Shown: positions 1 through 9,036 of the stretch, piece after piece | How the letters are laid out: every line of letters starts with the position of its first letter | Position numbering within the stretch: the stretch's first letter is position 1 | Notes under the pieces: model-generated | What the model saw: the letters and a program-made list of their open reading frames with translations, nothing else | The model's database searches: none | Told to the model about the DNA's origin: nothing | Position numbers and translations under genes: made by a program | Source: DASQPR01 sp963836785 | GTDB taxonomy: Bacteria; Actinomycetota; Actinomycetes; Mycobacteriales; Micromonosporaceae | Direction of reading: 5' to 3' | Length of the DNA: 64,000 nt | NCBI GenBank assembly: GCA_963836785.1 | Contig: CAWIKW010000006.1 | Location: 434,001 to 498,000 of the forward strand

Positions 1-83
1 ACCAGGCTTCGAAATCAGCTGACATGGGAATCCACTCGTGTGCGGCGGCTATTGGCAAGGACGCGTATCGAAAGAGGATCACG

Positions 84-962
84 ATGACGACGAGCGATCC
101 GGTGCTGTATCCGCTCCCGCAAACCGACGTGGAGTCGATCCGACAGGACGCGGCGCGCGCGAGATTGGACCTGGCCGACACACTCGAAGCCCTGGCCGCG
201 CGGTTCACCGTACGGCGCCAGGTCTTTCGCAAGATCCGCTCAGCGAGCCGGCGCACCGGGCCGGCGTGGGCCGCCGGCGCCGGCGCCGCGTCGGTGGTAG
301 TCCTCGCCCGGCTGGCGCCTCTGGGCCTGCGGCCGACGCGCCATCGCCGCTGGGCCGCGGGGGGCATCGCGACCGCGGTAAGCGTCCTTACCTATGTCGC
401 GCTCGACCGCCGCCACGGCCCGAACCGGCAACCTCAGCGTGGCGAGCACAGCCCGGTCATCGAGTTGAGCTTCCCCGTCGTGTCCGCGCCGTCCGTCGGA
501 CCCGGTCCGCTCGCACCGAACCCGGCCGGACGTGACGTCGTCGATGTACTCCGCGACCAGCACCGACAGATCGACGGCATGTTCGCGTGGGTGCTGTCGA
601 CCGAGGGGCTGGCCCGCAAAGAAGCGTTCGCCACGCTCGTCGAATTCCTCCACCGGCATGAGCGCGCCGAACAGGAGATCGTGCACCCTGTCCTCGCCGC
701 GGTGGACGCGGCGGCGGCGCGGGTGGTCGCCGACCGGCTCGACGAGGAAGGCAAGGACGATCTGTCCATCGCATCGCTGATCAGGCGGGGCGTGCACAAC
801 TCTCGGTTCACGGCCGACTTCGACGAGTTGCGCGACCAGGTGCGCGCGCACGCGGCTCATGAGGAGGCGATCGAGTTTCCGTTGCTGCGTGCGCGGGTGC
901 CGGGCGATCGCCTACTCACCATGGCCAATGAGGTCCAGGCCGCGCAGGTCGAGCCGTGGTAG
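84..962 (+). CDS. Hemerythrin HHE-domain protein with DUF3618-like N-terminus
   Basis: This 292-residue protein has three parts. Residues 15-45 form a charged helix resembling DUF3618 (ARLDLADTLEALAARF). Residues 62-107 contain two hydrophobic stretches that could be membrane segments. Residues 150-285 are an HHE hemerythrin-like cation-binding four-helix bundle, with candidate ligands in DQHRQID (His160), HRHERAEQE (His190/192, Glu193) and HAAHEEAIEF. Such domains bind a di-iron or other metal centre and sense or carry O2 or handle oxidative species; which applies here cannot be told. ATG 84 is preferred over the upstream ATG 24 because an AAAGAGG Shine-Dalgarno lies just before it and the family-like sequence starts there. 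The next gene begins about 65 bp downstream on the same strand. Confidence 0.8.
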   Translation: MTTSDPVLYPLPQTDVESIRQDAARARLDLADTLEALAARFTVRRQVFRKIRSASRRTGPAWAAGAGAASVVVLARLAPLGLRPTRHRRWAAGGIATAVSVLTYVALDRRHGPNRQPQRGEHSPVIELSFPVVSAPSVGPGPLAPNPAGRDVVDVLRDQHRQIDGMFAWVLSTEGLARKEAFATLVEFLHRHERAEQEIVHPVLAAVDAAAARVVADRLDEEGKDDLSIASLIRRGVHNSRFTADFDELRDQVRAHAAHEEAIEFPLLRARVPGDRLLTMANEVQAAQVEPW

Positions 963-1026
963 ACGGGTGCGACGTTATGCGGATGCGGTCCACCGCTACG
1001 CCGGTCAGGGTGCGGCGGATGTTGTC

Positions 1027-2355
1027 GTGACGGATCGGCGTGGTCCGTCGTCGCCGGTTGCGGTCGCGGCGTTCGACACGGTGCTGGCCGCCCGCGCAAT
1101 CAGCTGCGTCTACCAACCGATTGTCACGCTGGACGGCCACGAGGTGGTCGCGTACGAGGCGCTGGCCCGCGGACCGGCCAGCACGAACTGGTCCACGCCC
1201 GACGTGTTGGTGAGTTACGCGGCCGAGATCGGTCGGCTGCCCGAACTCGACTGGATCTGTCGGGCCGCCGCGTGTCGTGGTGCGCTCGAGGCGCAGCTGC
1301 ACGATGACATGCCGATCTTCGTCAACGTCGAACCGGCGAGCTCGCGCGTCCCGTGCCCCCGCGACCTGGTGGACGTGATCCGCCGGGGCATGGAGAACTT
1401 GCAGCTCGTGGCCGAGATCACCGAACGGTCGGTGGCGGGCGACCCGTCCGGCCTCCTTCGCGCCGTCGGACAATTGCGCAGGTACAACAACCGGATCGCG
1501 CTCGACGACGTCGGCGCCGACGTAGCCAGCCAGGCGATGATGCCGCTACTGCGGCCGGACGTGATCAAGCTCGACCGGTCGGTTGTTCAGGAGCCGACGT
1601 CGCCGGCCGCGATCGCCGTCGCCGACGCGGTGCGCGCCGAGGCCAGCCGTACGGGAGCACTGATTCTGGCCGAGGGGATCGAGACCGACGAGCATCTGGC
1701 CGCCGCGAGTGCGCTCGGCGCGACATTGGGCCAGGGGTGGCTGCTCGGCCGACCCGACGCATTGCCCAAACGCATCCGGCCGCCCGCGCTCACGCTGCCG
1801 CGGCTGCGGTCGTCGCTGCCGTCGGGTGCGACACCGTTCGACATCGCGAGCGCGCTCGTGCCGGTCACCGAGGCCCGACGCCACACCGTGCTCATGCACA
1901 GCCGGGCCATCGAAGACCACGGCATCTATGCCGCCGAGCCCACGGTCCTGCTCACCACGTTCGAAGACGTACGGTTCTTCGACGCGGCGACCCGCGAGCG
2001 CTACACGAAGCTCGCCGACCAGGGCATGCTGACGGCCGTGTACGGACCTGGAATGCCAGCCGATCCGGCGCCGAACGTCCGCGGCTGCACGGTTTCCCGC
2101 GACGATCCCCTCGCGGCCGAGTGGACGGTGATCGTGGTCGGCAACCGGTTCGCCGGCGGGGCGTTCGCCCGGCGGCGCGACCGACTCGCCGCCGGCCCCG
2201 GCCAGGCGTACGAGCTCGTCGTGAGCCGCGACCGCGACGTCGTCCTGGCGGCGGCCACCCCGCTGCTCGAACGGATCGCGCTCGAACCGACCTCGCTCGA
2301 ACAGGCCTCGCTCGAACCGACCTCGCTCGAACGGGCCTCGCTCGAACAGGCCTAG
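1027..2355 (+). CDS. EAL-domain phosphodiesterase with C-terminal DICT sensory domain
   Basis: The 442-residue product starts with an EAL domain (about residues 15-260), predicted to hydrolyse cyclic di-GMP. Visible motifs are YEALARG (catalytic Glu), FVNVEP, EITERS, DDVGAD (DDFG variant), IKLDRS and AEGIET followed by GQGWLLGRP. Most metal and catalytic residues are therefore kept, so it may be active. Residues 275-405 match a DICT domain, a sensor module usually attached to GGDEF, EAL or two-component proteins. The last 25 residues are SLEQA/SLEPT pentapeptides encoded by a 15-bp tandem repeat, and the stop codon lies inside the array. The start is uncertain: the frame is open into the preceding gene, and GTG 1027 is the first good candidate after its stop (GTG 1021 is not excluded). 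No membrane segment is visible. Confidence 0.8.
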   Translation: MTDRRGPSSPVAVAAFDTVLAARAISCVYQPIVTLDGHEVVAYEALARGPASTNWSTPDVLVSYAAEIGRLPELDWICRAAACRGALEAQLHDDMPIFVNVEPASSRVPCPRDLVDVIRRGMENLQLVAEITERSVAGDPSGLLRAVGQLRRYNNRIALDDVGADVASQAMMPLLRPDVIKLDRSVVQEPTSPAAIAVADAVRAEASRTGALILAEGIETDEHLAAASALGATLGQGWLLGRPDALPKRIRPPALTLPRLRSSLPSGATPFDIASALVPVTEARRHTVLMHSRAIEDHGIYAAEPTVLLTTFEDVRFFDAATRERYTKLADQGMLTAVYGPGMPADPAPNVRGCTVSRDDPLAAEWTVIVVGNRFAGGAFARRRDRLAAGPGQAYELVVSRDRDVVLAAATPLLERIALEPTSLEQASLEPTSLERASLEQA

Positions 2356-2430
2356 TTCGACCGGGCCTCGCTCGAACGGGCCTCGCTCGAACAGGCCCGG
2401 TTTGACCGGACCCCGCTCGAACGACCCCGC
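2266..2430 (+). repeat. 15-bp tandem repeat array, about 11 units, crossing a stop codon
   Basis: Eleven imperfect head-to-tail 15-bp units with consensus CTCGAACRGGCCTCG run from the end of the EAL-DICT gene past its stop. The unit at 2341 ends CCTAG instead of CCTCG, which creates the TAG stop at 2353-2355. Beyond it the same frame stays open and would encode more SLERA/SLEQA pentapeptides. Confidence 0.9.
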
Positions 2431-2502
2431 GAACGGCCGGTTCGTGGCATACCGTCGGTGGTCGCACCTAACATCGCGGCTTGCCGCCCTGCGTCGCTGA
2501 GG

Positions 2503-2550
2503 CCGAGATACTGCGTTACCGAAATACTGCGTTGCCGAGATACTGCGTTG
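2503..2550 (+). repeat. Three tandem 16-bp repeats upstream of the DUF899 gene
   Basis: Three adjacent copies of CCGAGATACTGCGTTG (at 2503, 2519 and 2535, one or two mismatches) are followed by a decayed fourth start at 2551. They lie 88-135 bp upstream of the DUF899 start in a region with no convincing gene (2356-2637), so they could be regulator-binding iterons or a neutral minisatellite. Confidence 0.85.
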
Positions 2551-2637
2551 CCGAAACTCAGCACATTAGCGACGAGGCGCTGGGGAAGTGGCCAACGACG
2601 ATGTCGACGAGAACGTCGGCCGAACAGGAGGTTTGGG

Positions 2638-3384
2638 ATGAGCTTGCCGAAGATCGTTTCCCGCGACGAGTGGCACGCCGCGCGCACGGAGTTGCTCTCG
2701 CGGGAGAAGGACGCCCTCCGGGCCAAGGACGAGATGAACACCCGACGCCGCAACCTGCCAATGGTGCGGATCGAGAAGGACTACGAGTTCGACGGTCCCG
2801 ACGGCCGGGTCGGCCTAGTCGACCTGTTCGATGGCCGCCGTCAGCTGGTGCTCCAGCACTTCATGTTCGACCCGTCGTGGGAGGACGGATGTAGCAGTTG
2901 CACGGCCGCGCTGGACGAGGTCTCCGACGGGCTGCTTCGCCACCTCCGTGCCCGTGACACGAACTACGCGGTCGTCGCGCGGGCCCCGCTCGCGAAGGTC
3001 GAGAAGTATCGCGCCAAGCGCGGTTGGTCGATCCCGATCCACTCGTCGTACGGGTCCGACTTCAACTACGACTTCCACGTCACGCTCGATGCGTCGGTCG
3101 CCCCGATCGAGTTCAACTACCGCGACGCCGACGACCTGCGGGAGGCCGGCATGGAATGGATGCTCGATCCGGCGAACCATCCGGCCGAGCAACCCGGGAT
3201 GACCTGCTTCCTGCGCGACGGCGACGACATCTTCCACACCTACTCGACGTTTGCGCGGGGCACCGAACAAATCGGTGGGGCATACGGCTTCCTCGACATG
3301 ACCGCGCTCGGTCGCCAGGAGGATTGGGAGGAGCCCAAGGATCGCGTCGACACGTCCCGCGGCCCGGTCCCCGACTTCACCTGA
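2638..3384 (+). CDS. DUF899 family thioredoxin-like protein
   Basis: This 248-residue protein is recognisable as DUF899: an N-terminal VSRDEWHAARTELLSREK helix, then a thioredoxin-like fold with a CxxC motif in WEDGCSSCTA near residue 85, and a C-terminal DDIFHTYSTFARG segment typical of the family. The biochemical role is not established; a dithiol/disulfide function is inferred only from the CxxC and the fold. ATG 2638 is strongly supported by AGGAGG at 2627-2632, even though the frame is open further upstream. It converges on the PE-Pol gene with only 6 bp between the stops, and no terminator hairpin is visible there. Confidence 0.85.
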   Translation: MSLPKIVSRDEWHAARTELLSREKDALRAKDEMNTRRRNLPMVRIEKDYEFDGPDGRVGLVDLFDGRRQLVLQHFMFDPSWEDGCSSCTAALDEVSDGLLRHLRARDTNYAVVARAPLAKVEKYRAKRGWSIPIHSSYGSDFNYDFHVTLDASVAPIEFNYRDADDLREAGMEWMLDPANHPAEQPGMTCFLRDGDDIFHTYSTFARGTEQIGGAYGFLDMTALGRQEDWEEPKDRVDTSRGPVPDFT

Positions 3385-3390
3385 TCCGGG

Positions 3391-5019
3391 TCACTCCAGC
3401 GGCGGCAGCTGTTGCGGATGGCGGAGCACGTCGGCGAACAGGTCGCCCCGGTCGGCGATACGCGGCAGGATCGTACGGATCGTGAACCCGTCCGGCGATA
3501 GGCCGGGATCGTCGAGTTCGTCCCAGTCGATCGGCGCCGATACCGGGGCGCCCGCCGCGGCCCGCGGGCTGTACGGAGCGACCAGCGTCTTGTTGATCGC
3601 ATTCTGGGTGTAGTCGAGGCGTGCCAGGCCGCTGCGATCGGTCTTGGTCCACTTCCAGCTGACCAGCTCGGGGACGACCGCGCCGACCGTCTGGGACAAT
3701 CGCTCGACCCAGGCCCGGGTCGCGGCGAAGTCGGGGCCACGCGCGATCGGCACCCAGATCTGGATTCCCCGTTGCCCGGTGACCTTGGGGCGCGCGACGA
3801 CGCCCATGTGTTCGAACGCGGTTCGATGCAGGCGGGCGAGCACCAGGAGATCCGCCCAGCTCGTCTGCTCGCCCGGATCGAGGTCGATCAGCGCGTACGT
3901 CGGCTGCCGCGGCTGGTCGACCTGCGACGTCCATGCGTGCCATTCCAACGCGCCGAAGTTGGCCGCCCAGACGAGCGCGGCGGGCTCGTCCACCACAAGG
4001 TAGGTCCGGGTCTCCCCCCGACCGGCGTCGGGATTGTCCCAACGGGCCAGCCACTCCGGGGCATGGTCCGGCAGTTCCTTCTGCCAGAAGCCTTTCGCGT
4101 GTGCACCGTTGGGGAAGCGATGCATGTTGAGGGGACGCCGCGTCAGATACGGGATCGCGACCGGCGCGATCTGCGCCGCGTACCGGATCAGGTCACGCTT
4201 GGTGACCGGCTCCCCGTCGGGTCGGGCCGGGTAGACGACCTTGTCCAGGTTTGTCAACCGGAGGTCTCGGCCGAAGACGGTCCATGTGCCGGCCGAGCGT
4301 AGGGCGTCGAGGGTACCGATCTCGTCCGACGTCGGAGGGTCGAAACTGGCCGGTTTCAACGCAATCGAGGCCCGCGCCGGCGGCAGGTCCGACCGCCACA
4401 TGCGGTCGGGGTCGGCCTTCACCTCATCATTGGTACGGCCACTGAGGACCGACCGCGGATGGTCCTCGGCGGTCCACCCGGCGCTGGCGAAGTCGTCGTG
4501 TTTGTGCAGGAGCAGCCACTCCTCCTTGCCCGACGCGTCCGTTCTCGTACGCACCAGGACGAATCGGCCACGCAGCTTTTCGCCCACCATGTCCAGATGG
4601 AGTTCGCCGTCGGACACCGCGCGACCCGGGTCCGGCGGATCACCGGCCTCGTCCGGCTCCCATGTCCCGGCATCCCACACGATCACGTCGCCGCCGCCGT
4701 ACTCCCCGGCCGGGATGACGCCCTCGAAGTCGAAGTAGTCCAGTGGGTGATCCTCGACGTGGAAGGCGGCTCGCCGTACGCCCGGGTCCAGCGTCGGGCC
4801 TTTCGGGACGGCCCAGCTCACGAGTACGCCGTCGATTTCGAGGCGAAAGTCGTAGTGCAAACGGCTGGCGCGATGCCGCTGGACTACGAACCGGCGCGCG
4901 TCGCCAGCCGAACCCGGCGAAGCGGCACCGGACGGCTCCGGCGTCCGGGTGAAGTCTCGCTTGCCTCGGTAGGGCGCCAGCGGGTCGCGGGGCGACGGGC
5001 GGGACCGGGACGACGGCAT
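3391..5019 (-). CDS. LigD-like 3'-phosphoesterase and primase-polymerase fusion (no ligase domain)
   Basis: The 542-residue protein joins two parts of bacterial NHEJ ligase D. Residues 40-165 are the 3'-phosphoesterase domain, with the active-site set in RHRASRLHYDFRL (His49, His55, Asp57, Arg59) and FHVEDHPLDY. Residues 245-540 are the archaeo-eukaryotic primase-like polymerase domain, with metal ligands in LIDLDPG (Asp379, Asp381) and LARLDY (Asp469). The ATP-dependent ligase domain is absent, so it would process or fill DNA or RNA-tailed ends but need a separate ligase and Ku; neither is in the window. In motif II (TGQRGIQ, residues 414-420) Gln420 replaces the His seen in classical LigD polymerases. 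This may be a subfamily trait of stand-alone actinobacterial polymerases. Confidence 0.9.
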   Translation of the reverse strand: MPSSRSRPSPRDPLAPYRGKRDFTRTPEPSGAASPGSAGDARRFVVQRHRASRLHYDFRLEIDGVLVSWAVPKGPTLDPGVRRAAFHVEDHPLDYFDFEGVIPAGEYGGGDVIVWDAGTWEPDEAGDPPDPGRAVSDGELHLDMVGEKLRGRFVLVRTRTDASGKEEWLLLHKHDDFASAGWTAEDHPRSVLSGRTNDEVKADPDRMWRSDLPPARASIALKPASFDPPTSDEIGTLDALRSAGTWTVFGRDLRLTNLDKVVYPARPDGEPVTKRDLIRYAAQIAPVAIPYLTRRPLNMHRFPNGAHAKGFWQKELPDHAPEWLARWDNPDAGRGETRTYLVVDEPAALVWAANFGALEWHAWTSQVDQPRQPTYALIDLDPGEQTSWADLLVLARLHRTAFEHMGVVARPKVTGQRGIQIWVPIARGPDFAATRAWVERLSQTVGAVVPELVSWKWTKTDRSGLARLDYTQNAINKTLVAPYSPRAAAGAPVSAPIDWDELDDPGLSPDGFTIRTILPRIADRGDLFADVLRHPQQLPPLE

Positions 5020-5190
5020 GGACTCCAGTCAAGCCCCGTCAGTGGCTGGCGGCAACCACAATGGCCTGGCGGCCGTCACGGTCGGTCGAGCGCGGCGAGG
5101 CTCCGTACGGCCGCCGGACTACACCGATGCCGGAGAACTACCGGGTTTGCTGCCGGGCCCTTCAGCGACGTACAGCGGGAACAATCGGCG

Positions 5191-6141
5191 TTAGCGCGAC
5201 TCGTCGAATTCGCGGAGAACCTCGGCGATCACGCGGCGAGGCGCCTCGGCTTGCGCCGGCTCGGTATCGACGTGCCCGGCCAACATGATCAGTGCCTTCC
5301 AGATCGTCCAGCCGCGGCCACGGGCCCACGTCGCCGGGTCGACACCCAAGACGTCCCGAAACGCCTTTCGGCTTTCCCCGGCAAACAGCGTCCAGGCGAT
5401 CGTTACGTCACACGCGGGATCTCCGACGCCGGAGCATCCGAAGTCGATGACGGCCGACAGTCGGCCGTCACGAATGAGAAGATTGTCGACCGCGACATCG
5501 CCGTGGAACCAGACCGGTTCGCCATCCCACGTGGCGCTCAACGCGTCGCGCCACACCACGGCGGCGGCCCGGCCGTCGATGCGGCCGTCCAGCGCCGCGA
5601 TCGCGCGTCGCGTCTCGGCGTCGAACTGATCCAGCGGACATCCCCGGAATTCGCTGTGCTGTCCCGCTGCGGGACCGTCAACGGACGGAATCCGTTGCAG
5701 GGTGACGAGAAATTCGGCGAGATCACTGGCAAACCGGACCTCGTCGTCGATCCGCTCGGTCCGGGCAAGGTCGCCCTCGATCCATCGGTAGATCGACCAG
5801 GCGAACGGATAGCCGAAACCGGGCGCGCCCATTGCCAGCGGGACGGGAATCGGCAACGGTAGCTGCGGCGCGAGGAACGGTAACCACCGTTGTTCTTTCG
5901 CCACCTGCGGGACGTACCCCTCGTCGCTCGGCAGCCGCACCGACATGTCGCCACCCAGGCGAAATGTACGGTTGTCCCATCCGTCGACGTCGACCGGCCG
6001 CACCGGCAGGTCGGCCCAGTGCGGGAACTGTGTCGCGACCAGTCGTCGGACGAGGTCGACGTCGATCGTCGGGCGTGATGGCGCGGTCGGGAGCGGTCGA
6101 GCGACAGTCGGCTCGGGCGGCGGGGACGCGTCGGGGGTCAT
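5191..6141 (-). CDS. Aminoglycoside phosphotransferase (APH) family kinase
   Basis: The 316-residue protein has the APH/choline-kinase fold. An N-terminal lobe carries WDNRTFRLG and MSVRLPS, corresponding to the nucleotide-binding lobe. The catalytic loop is FHGDVAVDNLL (HxD...N, near residue 220) and the metal-binding DFG lies in VIDFGCSGVGDPACD. Members of this family phosphorylate small molecules including aminoglycosides, but many actinobacterial members have unknown substrates, so resistance should not be assumed. The start at 6141 (MTPDASPP) is preferred over a further upstream Met because the extra sequence is Arg-rich and not family-like. It lies downstream of the amidase gene on the same strand with about 110 bp between them. 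Confidence 0.85.
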   Translation of the reverse strand: MTPDASPPPEPTVARPLPTAPSRPTIDVDLVRRLVATQFPHWADLPVRPVDVDGWDNRTFRLGGDMSVRLPSDEGYVPQVAKEQRWLPFLAPQLPLPIPVPLAMGAPGFGYPFAWSIYRWIEGDLARTERIDDEVRFASDLAEFLVTLQRIPSVDGPAAGQHSEFRGCPLDQFDAETRRAIAALDGRIDGRAAAVVWRDALSATWDGEPVWFHGDVAVDNLLIRDGRLSAVIDFGCSGVGDPACDVTIAWTLFAGESRKAFRDVLGVDPATWARGRGWTIWKALIMLAGHVDTEPAQAEAPRRVIAEVLREFDESR

Positions 6142-6253
6142 CGCAGCCAGGGTGGCGGCGCCGGCATCACCTGGCAAGAGATTTTCGCGGCCGGCACGGT
6201 GGCGTACAACGGCGCGGGCACGACCTTCGGGTCGCGCCCGCGCCAAAAAGTGC

Positions 6254-7867
6254 CTACGGCAGCGTCGGCAGGAACGCCGGCGCGTGCCGGGCGTGCGTTG
6301 CCTGTTCGAACGCGTACCCCATGGCGATCAGCGACGGTTCGCTGAACGCCGTGCCGAAGAACGACATCCCGATCGGCAGCACGCCGCCGTTGGTGTAGCC
6401 GGCCGGCACGGTGAGATCCGGATATCCGGCGATGGCGGCCGGGCCCGACGCGCTCACGAAGTTCGTGAAGTCGTCACCGGTCGCGTGGTTCGTCACCCAG
6501 GCCGGCCCGTTGGTCGGCGCCACGATCGCGTCGAGATGGTTGGCCGCGAGCGCGGAGTCGATCGAGTTGCGGGCCGCGCCGGTCGCCGTCTCGCGCTCCT
6601 GCACGTACGTCGGATCGGTGAGATCGCCGTTCGTCGCCTGAGCCATGTCGAAGATCTCTTGCTTGAAGAACGGCATCTCGACGCTGGCGTGGGCGTTGTC
6701 GAAGTCGATCAGTCCGGCGAGATCGGCCGGGTGATGGCCGGGCGTCGCCGCCAGATACGCGTTGATGTCGTGCTTGAACTCGACCAGCAACGCCGGGAAC
6801 TCGTTGTTGAAGGCGTCGTCGAGACCGGGCAGGTCGACGTTGTCGATGACCGTCGCACCGAGCGAACGAAGCTTTGCGATCGTCGCGTCGGTGACCGCGT
6901 TGACGTCCGCGACGTCGCCGCCGCCGCGCCACACGCCGATTCGCTTGCCGTGCAACGCCTGCGAGTTCAGATCGCTCAGGTAATCGCGGTGCACGAACGG
7001 GCCGGCCGCGGTGGTCGCCGCATCGGCCGGGTCGACGCCCTGGATCACCGAGAGCACAGCGGCCGCGTCGGTCATGTTGCGCGTGATCGGACCGGCCGTG
7101 TCCTGCTCCGCCGAGATGGGAACGACGCCGGTGCGGCTGACCAGTCCCAGCGTCGGCTTGATGCCGACGTCGTCGTTCGTGCCGGACGGACACACGATCG
7201 ACCCGTCGGTCTCGGTGCCGATGGTGACCGTAGCCAGATCGGCCGCGGCCGCGACCGCCGATCCGCTGGACGAGCCGCACGGGTTGCGGTCCAACACGTA
7301 CGGGTTGTTGGTCTGGCCGCCCCGGGCGGTCCAGCCGCTGGACGATGTGGTGGACCGGAAGTTCGCCCACTCGGACAGATTCGCCTTGCCGAGCACGATC
7401 GCGCCGGCGGCCCGCAGTTTGCCGACGAGGAAGGCATCCGACGGGTTGTCGCCGATCAGGGCGAACGATCCGGCGGTCGTGTGCTCGCGATCGCCCGTAC
7501 CGACATTGTCTTTGAGCAGAACCGGAATTCCCTCGAGCGCGCTGCGTGCGCCGTGCGACCGCCGATGCGCGTCGCTTGCGACCGCCTCGCGCAACGCGTC
7601 GGGGTTCGTCTCGATGACGGCGTGCAGTGACGGGTTGAGCTGGTGGATCCGCGCCAGATAGAACGCGGTCAGGGAAACCGAGTTCAGCCGATGCGAGTTC
7701 ATGTCGCGCTGCAAATCAAGCACAGTGGACGAATCGAGGTTGATGCCGTGCAGCGTTGCGGCGGTGGGTGCCGGTCGCGCCGCGGCCGACGGGGAGCCGG
7801 CCAGAACAGGGAGGAAGACCAGCACGGCGGTCACCGCGATGATCAGACTCCGACGGGTACGGTGCAT
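6254..7867 (-). CDS. Secreted amidase (amidase signature family)
   Basis: The 537-residue protein begins with a Sec signal peptide (basic MHRTRRS, hydrophobic core LIIAVTAVLVFLPVLAG, cleavage likely after SAAA). The mature part is an amidase-signature enzyme: the catalytic Lys lies in PVLLKDNV, the cis-Ser in the Gly/Ser-rich loop NPCGSSSGSA, and the acylated Ser in GTETDGSIVCPS. Relatives hydrolyse carboxamides; the substrate here is not predictable, but it acts outside the cell. GGAGG at about 7875-7879 supports ATG 7867. The frame is open further upstream, but that part lacks coding character. Confidence 0.9.
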   Translation of the reverse strand: MHRTRRSLIIAVTAVLVFLPVLAGSPSAAARPAPTAATLHGINLDSSTVLDLQRDMNSHRLNSVSLTAFYLARIHQLNPSLHAVIETNPDALREAVASDAHRRSHGARSALEGIPVLLKDNVGTGDREHTTAGSFALIGDNPSDAFLVGKLRAAGAIVLGKANLSEWANFRSTTSSSGWTARGGQTNNPYVLDRNPCGSSSGSAVAAAADLATVTIGTETDGSIVCPSGTNDDVGIKPTLGLVSRTGVVPISAEQDTAGPITRNMTDAAAVLSVIQGVDPADAATTAAGPFVHRDYLSDLNSQALHGKRIGVWRGGGDVADVNAVTDATIAKLRSLGATVIDNVDLPGLDDAFNNEFPALLVEFKHDINAYLAATPGHHPADLAGLIDFDNAHASVEMPFFKQEIFDMAQATNGDLTDPTYVQERETATGAARNSIDSALAANHLDAIVAPTNGPAWVTNHATGDDFTNFVSASGPAAIAGYPDLTVPAGYTNGGVLPIGMSFFGTAFSEPSLIAMGYAFEQATHARHAPAFLPTLP

Positions 7868-8115
7868 CTTCGACCTCCGGGGGGTGTGTTGGCGAAGAAT
7901 CACCCTGGGTCTATATCCTCGCCGCCGGCCGCGCAACCGATTCGACCCCTCGACGTTTACGGGCGACCCGCTCCATTGCGCGGACTCCGTGCTCACGGCG
8001 CAACTGTGCCTACCTGCCCGCCGGGCACGGGCGCCAGCGCGGGGCGACGTGCCGGGTGCCGGCGACGTTTAGTCGCTGGTAACCGCCGTCGTTGACGCGC
8101 GTCGGCCGTACCGGA

Positions 8116-8754
8116 TCAGGCGACGATGAATCGTCCGATGACACCGAACGCACTGAGCAATCCGGTAGCGGTCAGCGCCGCGATCGCGACGGCGGCCGTC
8201 ACGACCCATCGACGGCGTCCGGCCGCACTGTCCAGCCCGACCCAGGCCAACACCGCCCACAGCAAGCCCTCGCCGAGGAAAAAGACCTCGTTGAATGCCA
8301 GGTCCTGGACGTCGGCGGCACGTCGGTCGACCGAAACCCACTGTGCTGCCGGATAGCTGATTTCGCGGCCACCCGCGAGGCTCACCACCCGCTGCACATC
8401 ATCGATCAGCGCGTGCATGACACACCCGACCGCAACCACCCAGCACACCGCAAGCAGGATGCGCCGGGGGCGAGGTCGGCGCCACAGCGGCAGCGCGGCG
8501 ATCGGAAGTATGGCCGCCACGAGCAGCACCCCCACGGCCGCGAGGTTGAGCAGTCGGAATTCCGATTCGGACCTCGGCACGCCGATCATTCCCGCTGTTC
8601 CGCCGGCCGCGTAGTAGCCGCGGTAGACCGCGTACCCGAGCGCGCACGCACTCGTCAGAACACTCGCGACGAGGAGTTTCCGTCGGTGCTGTCGTTCCGC
8701 CGTGGCGTCGCCGAGTCGGTTCCCGAGCGGCGTTTCGCTCTCCGTCGTCGTCAC
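8116..8754 (-). CDS. Integral membrane protein of unknown function
   Basis: I do not recognise a named family. The 212-residue product has about five hydrophobic segments: LLVASVLTSACALGYAVY, LAAVGVLLVAAILPIAALPL, ILLAVCWVVAVGCVMHALI, VFFLGEGLLWAVLAWVGL and VVTAAVAIAALTATGLLSAF. A His-Asp motif (HALIDDVQRV) sits after the third segment. The pattern resembles small actinobacterial DUF3995-like membrane proteins, but that is only an impression. GTG 8754 is chosen because GGAG precedes it by 7 nt; GTG 8805 is the alternative. The 8755-9036 stretch upstream contains nothing I can assign. Confidence 0.65.
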   Translation of the reverse strand: MTTTESETPLGNRLGDATAERQHRRKLLVASVLTSACALGYAVYRGYYAAGGTAGMIGVPRSESEFRLLNLAAVGVLLVAAILPIAALPLWRRPRPRRILLAVCWVVAVGCVMHALIDDVQRVVSLAGGREISYPAAQWVSVDRRAADVQDLAFNEVFFLGEGLLWAVLAWVGLDSAAGRRRWVVTAAVAIAALTATGLLSAFGVIGRFIVA

Positions 8755-9036
8755 GTCGCGGCTCCGTTCACGGGCTAAGGTGCGATCCGAACCCCAGACA
8801 ACCACGCGGTCGAAAGACGCGAATCGGGGATGCGCCGGAGATAACCCCCAGGCTCATATCCGGGTACGTGCCGGCCGACGGCCCGCGGTTACGGCGACGT
8901 GTCGGGGGTCGGCCAACCATCATTTCGCCACCCAGCGGTTGCGGCCACGACGTTGTAGGCGGCGGGCAGTCGAGTCCACTTGGTGGCGACCGGGTTCAGT
9001 GGGTCATGGTGGCGACGCGCTTCGGCATCCGGGTGT

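Noticed and set aside
5191..6141. Aminoglycoside resistance gene
   Set aside because: Only the broad APH kinase fold is visible; there is no close resemblance to a known resistance subtype and no mobile context.
5945..7630. Long plus-strand open frame of about 560 codons opposite the amidase gene
   Set aside because: It is Arg/Val/Asp-rich shadow sequence antisense to a clear amidase with motifs and signal peptide; high GC removes stops from such frames.
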